From contig NZ_OBDR01000006.1 in the NCBI RefSeq assembly GCF_900215215.1, positions 1-64,000 of the forward strand: a stretch of 64,000 nucleotides of DNA. The letters are read 5' to 3'. This DNA comes from Methanohalophilus euhalobius (lineage in GTDB: Archaea > Halobacteriota > Methanosarcinia > Methanosarcinales > Methanosarcinaceae). Each line of letters begins with the position of its first letter. The first letter of the stretch is position 1. The position numbers were made by a program, and so were the translations under genes. Shown here piece after piece: positions 58,747 through 64,000 of this stretch. The notes under the pieces were generated by a model, which did not search any database, was not told where the DNA came from, and saw only the letters and a list, made by a program, of their open reading frames with translations.

Positions 58747-59400
58747 ATGAATATTTGGAAAGTATCACTCAAAGCCACCAGTGATTTCCATACAGCAGGA
58801 AAATCCAGCGGTTCAACGATTGACTATCTGAAAAACAGTGAAGATATGCCATACATACCTGCCACTCATATCAAAGGGGTTATGCGAACAGAGGCAGAAC
58901 GGATAATACGCACTTTAAAAGATGTTAATTGCTGGGTTACGGGTGACCCAGATCAAAAGGAAGTATCTGAAGAAAATAAGCGCAAAATTCGAAGCTGTAG
59001 GGATTTATCTGATGAAACGTGTGATGTCTGCAGGATATTTGGCACTCCCAATGACGATAATAAGTACACGGAAGGTAAAATTCGAGTAACTGATTTTGTC
59101 TATACGGAAGGGAATAAGAGTACATCTGCAAGGATGCATGTATCTATAGATAGAGATATGCTTTCGAATACAGGTGGTGGATTATATCGAACTTTTGCAG
59201 TACCATCAGGCACTGTTTTTTCAGGATATTTCATAATCCGAAACTTAAGTGATGACGATAATAAATTGCTATGGGGTGCCCTGCATTCAATGTGTCATTA
59301 TGGTCTTGGTGGTGAACGGTCACGTGGAATGGGTAGTTTTGAAGTTGCTGGAATTAAAGAGATCAAATATGAGCAATTTTGCACAGAGGTAGATTTATAA
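58747..59400 (+). CDS. Csm3-like RAMP protein (Cas7 family)
   Basis: 217 residues. DFHTAGKSSGSTIDYL, then PYIPATHIKGVMRTEAERII and CDVCRIFGTPND are classic Cas7/Csm3 patterns; the C-terminal glycine-rich loop is GLGGERSRGMGSF. It likely coats the crRNA; a catalytic Asp in the DFHTAG region could cut target RNA. ATG at 58747 is chosen for the strong GGGGAGGGGG before it. Confidence 0.9.
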   Translation: MNIWKVSLKATSDFHTAGKSSGSTIDYLKNSEDMPYIPATHIKGVMRTEAERIIRTLKDVNCWVTGDPDQKEVSEENKRKIRSCRDLSDETCDVCRIFGTPNDDNKYTEGKIRVTDFVYTEGNKSTSARMHVSIDRDMLSNTGGGLYRTFAVPSGTVFSGYFIIRNLSDDDNKLLWGALHSMCHYGLGGERSRGMGSFEVAGIKEIKYEQFCTEVDL

Positions 59401-60488
59401 TGAAAGTTTTAACGGCAACACTGAAAAACCTGGCACCTCTGCATATTGGAACAGGAAAAAAGACTGGAAATTTTTCAAAAACCCTTGAGTATATTCCAGG
59501 CCGAACAATACGGGGAATGGTGGGGTATTACCTATACAATAATAACAAATCTCTATTCAACGCCCTTCGCATCAATGAAGATGAGGATATGAGTCAAACT
59601 GGAGTATTCTTCAAAAACGCTCTGCCGATTAATAAAGGTAAGTCCACACGAGCCTGTCCTGTATCATTTAAGTGGTGCAAAAAATGTGGTCATATGATTG
59701 AACCTGACAAAAAAGAGTGTACCAATACAGTGGAAGACAGACCGTGTTTGCATGAAGGGAAAAAATATGGAGGCTTTATTACTGCTGATTCGTTTGAAAC
59801 AGGGGAACTTGAAAGCGTCTCGGTGAATACACAGATTTCTACAAAATGTCCGATTACACGAGATGGTAATACAAGTCCTGGACCATATGATGACATTGCT
59901 CCCTATAACATAGAGAGTATTGTAGAGGGTACAGAATTCGAATTCCAGTGTATTGTTGAAGATGAATATGTAGATGGTTTGAAAGAAGCATTGAATGAAT
60001 CTGGTATATTTGGGGGACTGGGTGGTTTCCGCTCCCGTGGATATGGAACTGTGACATTTTCCAATTTCAATGCAACTCCTGCATCTGATATGATTCAGGA
60101 AAAAGCCAGTAATATCTCGCAATTCAAGAATGCAATGATGGTTACTAATTCTCCAATGATTCTCAGGGATGGTGAAACTTCCATTATAGGCTTTGATGAG
60201 AATTTCGAACAATATGTTTCTAAAAGTTGTGACATTTGCGCCACTCAGGGAAATTTCAAAATTGTGAGTGGAGATAAGGGTTCACAGAAACTCAATGAAG
60301 GTATTGCACGTGGCTGGTCCATTAAGGAAGGTAACAAGGTTTCCGAGATCATTCCCTGTATTGGAATGGGTAGCTGCGCAGTGGTTGAAGGAGACCCTGA
60401 AGTCATGGCAACTCTGGAAGTCTATGGAATCGGGGAGATGATCAACAGTGGATATGGTGACGTGTATTTCATGGAGGGCCATCTATGA
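59400..60488 (+). CDS. Csx10-like RAMP protein (Cas5 family, type III-D)
   Basis: 362 residues. Starts with TLKNLAPLHIGTGKKTGNFS and EYIPGRTIRGMVGYYLY, carries a zinc insertion (CKKCGHMIEPDKKEC) and a GLGGFRSRGYGTVTFS loop, and has a second RAMP-like half to the end. These traits fit Csx10, the Cas5 of type III-D, which caps the crRNA 5' handle. ATG at 59400 overlaps the previous stop (TAATG). Confidence 0.8.
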   Translation: MKVLTATLKNLAPLHIGTGKKTGNFSKTLEYIPGRTIRGMVGYYLYNNNKSLFNALRINEDEDMSQTGVFFKNALPINKGKSTRACPVSFKWCKKCGHMIEPDKKECTNTVEDRPCLHEGKKYGGFITADSFETGELESVSVNTQISTKCPITRDGNTSPGPYDDIAPYNIESIVEGTEFEFQCIVEDEYVDGLKEALNESGIFGGLGGFRSRGYGTVTFSNFNATPASDMIQEKASNISQFKNAMMVTNSPMILRDGETSIIGFDENFEQYVSKSCDICATQGNFKIVSGDKGSQKLNEGIARGWSIKEGNKVSEIIPCIGMGSCAVVEGDPEVMATLEVYGIGEMINSGYGDVYFMEGHL

Positions 60489-60985
60489 GCAGCAATTTGA
60501 TCGAAATCAATCAATATGCCTGGGAACTGGCAACACTGGCCATGTGGAAAGCTGGAAAAGAACTTAAAGCGTATTCTACTGACCAGATTCGCAGAATTGT
60601 AGCAGCTGGGAACTCAGGCAACATTAACGATATCAAGAATATTATAGATCAATATTCACCTGCTCCCCCTCAGGGGAAGAAAGAGTACCAGGCTCAGGGT
60701 GAAATCCGCGCAAAACGCCAGAAAAATAAGGACTTTGGGAATAATTTGATTCAAGTTATATCTGAAAGAGATGTAGAAGATATACAGCGTTTGTTACAAT
60801 ATGTATTATGGAATATAAAAATTCTTGAATATGCTTACAAGAAATCTGAAGATAAATTTATAGATGAAATTGCTCTGGAGCTTGATTGTGAATATGTAAA
60901 TAAAGAAAAGATTACGGGTAATTTAAAGCAATTCATAGATGATAACAGAAGGAAAGGTAATTCCAGGGATAAAAGGAGGAGATAA
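60485..60985 (+). CDS. Small helical protein of the type III operon (possible Cas11)
   Basis: 166 residues, nearly all helix, with a strongly basic tail (NRRKGNSRDKRRR). Begins NLIEINQYAWELATLAMWKAGKELK. Size, charge and place between Cas5- and Cas7-like genes suggest the Csm2/Cas11 small subunit, but I see no diagnostic motif. Overlaps the previous stop by four bases. Family not recognised. Confidence 0.7.
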   Translation: MSSNLIEINQYAWELATLAMWKAGKELKAYSTDQIRRIVAAGNSGNINDIKNIIDQYSPAPPQGKKEYQAQGEIRAKRQKNKDFGNNLIQVISERDVEDIQRLLQYVLWNIKILEYAYKKSEDKFIDEIALELDCEYVNKEKITGNLKQFIDDNRRKGNSRDKRRR

Positions 60986-60987
60986 TT

Positions 60988-61503
60988 ATGACTGTTGAGT
61001 TCAATAGAGATGAGTTGGGGAGTATAGTTCTGGATTCGTATGAACTTATGCTGGAAATTCCATCTCCCAATAAAAAAGGAGATAAATACGAAATTCCTTC
61101 CAGGGGCAAACTGAAAAATCTTCCTGAAGCACTGCGGGAGTTTGAAGATCCACAATCTGCAATATTACATTTCACAAAAAGTGCATCTTATTTTTTACCA
61201 CGTTCTGATGCTAAATTGAGTGACTATTTGCAAATGTTGCTCTCCAAAGTCCAAAAGATACAAAGGGAAGAATCTGATCCTGAAAAAATCAGGGAAAGAA
61301 TACGTTATCTTATAGGATACAGTAACTGGAGTATGGATGCGGTTTGTAATATATTCGGGATGTCTGCCAGTGATCAGCAAGTGCGTGAGAGGGTTCACAC
61401 CATGGTCAATGCCGAACTTGGCCTTATTGACAGAGAAAAAGATGTTGACATAATCGTTGACAAAATTATGAAATGGAAATCAAACAATCCCAGGGGAAGA
61501 TAA
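60988..61503 (+). CDS. Unrecognised small protein of the type III operon
   Basis: 171 residues, helical, starting MTVEFNRDELGSIVLDSYEL and with an amphipathic middle (YLQMLLSKVQKIQREE). No RAMP glycine loop, zinc site or catalytic motif. AAAGGAGGAG before the ATG shows it is translated. Could be a second small subunit or a subtype-specific factor in the place where csx19 stands in some III-D loci. I cannot identify it. Confidence 0.7.
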   Translation: MTVEFNRDELGSIVLDSYELMLEIPSPNKKGDKYEIPSRGKLKNLPEALREFEDPQSAILHFTKSASYFLPRSDAKLSDYLQMLLSKVQKIQREESDPEKIRERIRYLIGYSNWSMDAVCNIFGMSASDQQVRERVHTMVNAELGLIDREKDVDIIVDKIMKWKSNNPRGR

Positions 61504-61505
61504 TT

Positions 61506-62270
61506 ATGTTCAGAAAACTGGTGGACAGAGCAATTTTGCAGTATAAGGTCACTACGAAATCCGATTTACATATCGGGGGTCACACTACTGTTGAACCTGC
61601 AGAGGTTGACAATCCTGTAATCAAAAATACGGAAGGTTATCCAATCATACCAGGTAGCAGTCTGAAAGGTGTAATGCGAACCGAAGTGGAGCGATTGCTT
61701 AAAGGACTGGATATTAAAGTGTGTGATGTATTTGATAATGAAAGTTATGGAGGCTGTAATGAGTGTCCAGTTTGCTACCTTTTCGGAGGCAAAGATTTGG
61801 CATCATCGATACGCATTAAAGATGCAGTTGCCGATAATAAAAAGACATTGATCAGAGATAGTGTAGCCATTGACCGCCAGACAAGGAAAGCCCGTGATGG
61901 TGGCAAATATGATATAGAGGCAGTTCCCAGGGGTACAATATTCAAGGGAACAATAACAATAGAAAACACAGGAATTGAATCGGATGGTTATCTCTATGAC
62001 CATGCAAAACTTGGTGGATTACTCGGTCTGATCGATTTTTTCAATGCATGCAGTGGAAACATAGGTCATGCTGTGTCCCGAGGATTTGGGGAAGTGGAAA
62101 TTGAAATCGAAAAACTCAATCTGATTACAGCACAGGATTATCTTGACGGCAAATATGAAGGAAGCGAATATTCTCCACAGACTGATGAATATCAGGATTT
62201 AAAATCAAATGCTGCTGCTGACTGGTCCAAATATGTAAAAGAAGATAAGCATGTCTGTCAAGAGGGATGA
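61506..62270 (+). CDS. Csm3-like RAMP protein (second copy)
   Basis: 254 residues. TKSDLHIGGHTTVEP (with the Asp often used for target-RNA cutting), YPIIPGSSLKGVMRTEVERL, CPVCYLFGG and the loop GNIGHAVSRGFGEVEIE are standard for Cas7-type Csm3. More complete than the copy at 58747. ATG at 61506 preferred; overlaps the next frame by a few bases. Confidence 0.9.
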   Translation: MFRKLVDRAILQYKVTTKSDLHIGGHTTVEPAEVDNPVIKNTEGYPIIPGSSLKGVMRTEVERLLKGLDIKVCDVFDNESYGGCNECPVCYLFGGKDLASSIRIKDAVADNKKTLIRDSVAIDRQTRKARDGGKYDIEAVPRGTIFKGTITIENTGIESDGYLYDHAKLGGLLGLIDFFNACSGNIGHAVSRGFGEVEIEIEKLNLITAQDYLDGKYEGSEYSPQTDEYQDLKSNAAADWSKYVKEDKHVCQEG

Positions 62271-62272
62271 TA

Positions 62273-63622
62273 GTGACCGATTATAGCATCTTTCAAAATC
62301 GATGGCAAATAACTGCCAGGTTAACACTGGTTACACCTCTGCGTATCGGTGGTGGACAGAATGCAGGTGCATATTCTCTCTCACAGAGTCCAGTACTCTT
62401 ATCCTATGATGCCCAGACAAAAAAACCCGACCCGTATATACCAGGCAGCAGCCTTAAAGGTGTATTGAGAAGTACGGTTGAAAGAATAATACGTACTTTC
62501 AATGAAAACAAATCCTGCATTGCTGTAAGTAATAAAAGAGATAACAATTTGCTTTGTGGAAAAGAGGATTGTATTCCCTGCTCAATATTTGGATCACAGA
62601 AAGAAGGTGCCAGTATTAGGGTACAGGATGCACATCTTTCCGATGAACTAAATCAGAACCTTGCTCTGGGAGAACGTCCACACTGTGCAACCCGCTATAA
62701 AAAAAGGGGACACGAATATGTGATGCAAACCAGAAAGAAAGGCAACGGACAAGTACCAAATGCAAATCCTCGCTTTGAAGAAATTGTAACAGCAAACAAT
62801 TCGTTTGATGTCACTATTAATCTTGATAATGCAAACGAGCAGGAAGTTGGTTTTGTATTACTTGCCCTGAATGAATTCAACCATAAGAGATGCTGTCTTG
62901 GAGGAGGGACATCTAGAGGAAACGGGTTTGTAGATGTAAATCGGGTTAGGGTTGCAAAAAAGAGTGTTGACAATGATGATGATGCCTTGTTTCAGGTGAA
63001 GACAGAACAAATGGACCCTATTATGTTCTGTAATGCAGCAAAGAAGTACCTGAAAAATATAGATAACGGTGAGGATACATGTCGTAGAGATTTCGATGTA
63101 TACTATCGTGCTTATTCTACCGATAAATTGGAAGGCAATGTGGTTGTTCCTTATGAGATTATTACAACGAAGGATTTCCAGATGCCAGGGGCAGATGAGG
63201 CTACCGTAACCAATCAAGGGGTACCAATAATACCAGGTTCAACCATCAAGGGTTACCTTCGACATACATTGATTTCTAAAGGTGAAGATGCAGATACTAT
63301 AGACGAGTTGTTTGGTGCCTCTGTGGGTAATAACCAACATCGTTCAAGGATTTTAATCTCCGATGCATTTCCACTAGAACAATTTGCCTCTAGCGATATG
63401 ATTCCTGCAAATACAAGACTGAAACTCTGGATGGTTTTTGATAATATTGAAAGGCACGAAGTTGAACTTATTAGCAACATCCTGAAAAAAGAATGTACAA
63501 TTACAGGAAAAAGTGTTGCCGATCCCAACAAAACAGGAAAATCTTCACGCAATGTTGTGAGATTTCATCCAGTATTACCAGAAAAATTTGAGGCAAACAA
63601 GTTCCTGGAATTAATGGTATAA
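62273..63622 (+). CDS. Double-RAMP (Cas7-Cas7 fusion) protein
   Basis: 449 residues holding two RAMP units. The first has LTLVTPLRIGGGQNAGAY, PYIPGSSLKGVLRSTVERII, CIPCSIFGS and GGGTSRGNGFVDV (to about residue 225). The second, weaker in cysteines, has VPIIPGSTIKGYLRHTLISKG and DELFGASVG (about 260-450). Two Cas7 copies in one chain would set a fixed number and order of backbone subunits. GTG at 62273 has GAGGG upstream; ATG at 62267 is possible. Confidence 0.85.
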   Translation: MTDYSIFQNRWQITARLTLVTPLRIGGGQNAGAYSLSQSPVLLSYDAQTKKPDPYIPGSSLKGVLRSTVERIIRTFNENKSCIAVSNKRDNNLLCGKEDCIPCSIFGSQKEGASIRVQDAHLSDELNQNLALGERPHCATRYKKRGHEYVMQTRKKGNGQVPNANPRFEEIVTANNSFDVTINLDNANEQEVGFVLLALNEFNHKRCCLGGGTSRGNGFVDVNRVRVAKKSVDNDDDALFQVKTEQMDPIMFCNAAKKYLKNIDNGEDTCRRDFDVYYRAYSTDKLEGNVVVPYEIITTKDFQMPGADEATVTNQGVPIIPGSTIKGYLRHTLISKGEDADTIDELFGASVGNNQHRSRILISDAFPLEQFASSDMIPANTRLKLWMVFDNIERHEVELISNILKKECTITGKSVADPNKTGKSSRNVVRFHPVLPEKFEANKFLELMV

Positions 63623-63624
63623 AT

Positions 63625-64000
63625 ATGAAATACTGGTTGGCTTTTATTGGTTCGAGCCCGTTTGCTGTAATCAATACAATCTGGGCGGCCTGCAGGGAAG
63701 AAGGTTATGTACCCGAACATGTCAAGTTCCTTACAAACAGGGAACTTAAAGAAGAGTGGAAGGACACTATTGGCAATTGGGTCCCCACACTTCTTGAAAA
63801 ATATGGTGTAATCGACCCGCTATACTCCACCGAGGACATTGTAGAAACTGATTTTCAGATGATTCATAACAAATATCGTTCCCTTCTTTCTGAAATCGGT
63901 GATAATGATGAGGTTGCTGTGGATATCACGCCTGGACGAAAATATATGTCAGCCATATCGATGGAAGTTGGACTGGAGATGGGGGTGGATCATGTATATT
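63625..64000 (+). CDS. CARF-domain protein, N-terminal part
   Basis: Open to the window end (125 codons). WLAFIGSSPFAVINTIWAA is a Rossmann-like first strand and loop, and AVDITPGRKYMSAISMEVGLE corresponds to the ligand-binding DxTxG-type motif of CARF domains. Such proteins sense cyclic oligoadenylate made by Cas10 and switch on an attached effector (RNase or nuclease). The effector domain is outside the window, so its output cannot be stated. 2 bp after the fusion RAMP. Confidence 0.78.
   Translation, partial: MKYWLAFIGSSPFAVINTIWAACREEGYVPEHVKFLTNRELKEEWKDTIGNWVPTLLEKYGVIDPLYSTEDIVETDFQMIHNKYRSLLSEIGDNDEVAVDITPGRKYMSAISMEVGLEMGVDHVY

Overview
The window comes from a methanogenic archaeon, most likely of the Methanosarcinaceae (a Methanohalophilus, Methanolobus or Methanococcoides type of organism; the genus cannot be settled from sequence alone). 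The evidence is an archaeal L18e-L13-S9-RpoN-RpoK-S2 ribosomal/RNA polymerase operon, the modified mevalonate pathway (mevalonate kinase, isopentenyl phosphate kinase, type 2 isomerase, prenyl synthase), an archaeal RNase J, an FprA flavoprotein and a ferredoxin:thioredoxin reductase-like protein. An acidic N-terminal tail on S2 fits a mildly halophilic lineage.

Layout. 1-0.54 kb is the right end of an IS200/IS605-type element with tnpB, inserted into a membrane-protein gene. 1.07-6.6 kb holds redox/oxygen-defence genes (nitroreductase, rubrerythrin-like protein, FprA, FTR), serA and two small archaeal genes. 6.7-15.4 kb is the ribosomal/RNAP and isoprenoid-lipid block, with a tRNA-Pro starting directly after rpoN. 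15.5-20.0 kb is a type IV pilus-like ATPase / membrane platform / pilin-like set. 20.1-24.5 kb has an AmmeMemoRadiSam radical SAM protein, tRNA-Asn, a CAU tRNA, a lipoprotein with a transglutaminase fold, a gene-poor gap, and an AhpD-like protein with its winged-helix regulator.

From about 24.6 kb to the window end almost everything is a defence island. It opens with a decayed AlbA_2/RecG-like gene fragment and a 1,242-residue TPR-SF2 helicase. Next is a BREX type 1-like operon (brxB, brxC, pglX, pglZ, brxL) with no brxA. It is interrupted between pglX and pglZ by a very AT-rich cassette: a 54-residue protein plus an SMC/Rad50-like ATPase with a zinc hook. PglX itself has an AT-rich central segment that looks like an exchanged target-recognition domain. 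After RNase HI, a leftward set encodes a UvrD/RecB-like helicase-nuclease, McrC, McrB (with an N-terminal EVE-like region) and a membrane-anchored Mrr-like nuclease.

The island ends with a 21-repeat CRISPR array (two repeat families in one array), a 450-bp leader/regulatory region carrying two copies of a 45-bp palindromic element, and a type III-D-like effector operon: cas6, cas10 (HD + GGDD), a Csm3-like RAMP, a Csx10-like RAMP, two small proteins without a recognised family, another Csm3-like RAMP, a double-RAMP fusion and the start of a CARF-domain protein. The effector probably makes cyclic oligoadenylate that the CARF protein senses. No cas1/cas2 is visible in the window.

The most promising candidates for new biology are (i) the paired 45-bp palindromes between array and cas genes, (ii) the two small proteins and double RAMP of the type III operon, (iii) the AT-rich ATPase cassette inside a brxA-less BREX operon, and (iv) the abrupt switch of repeat family in the array.
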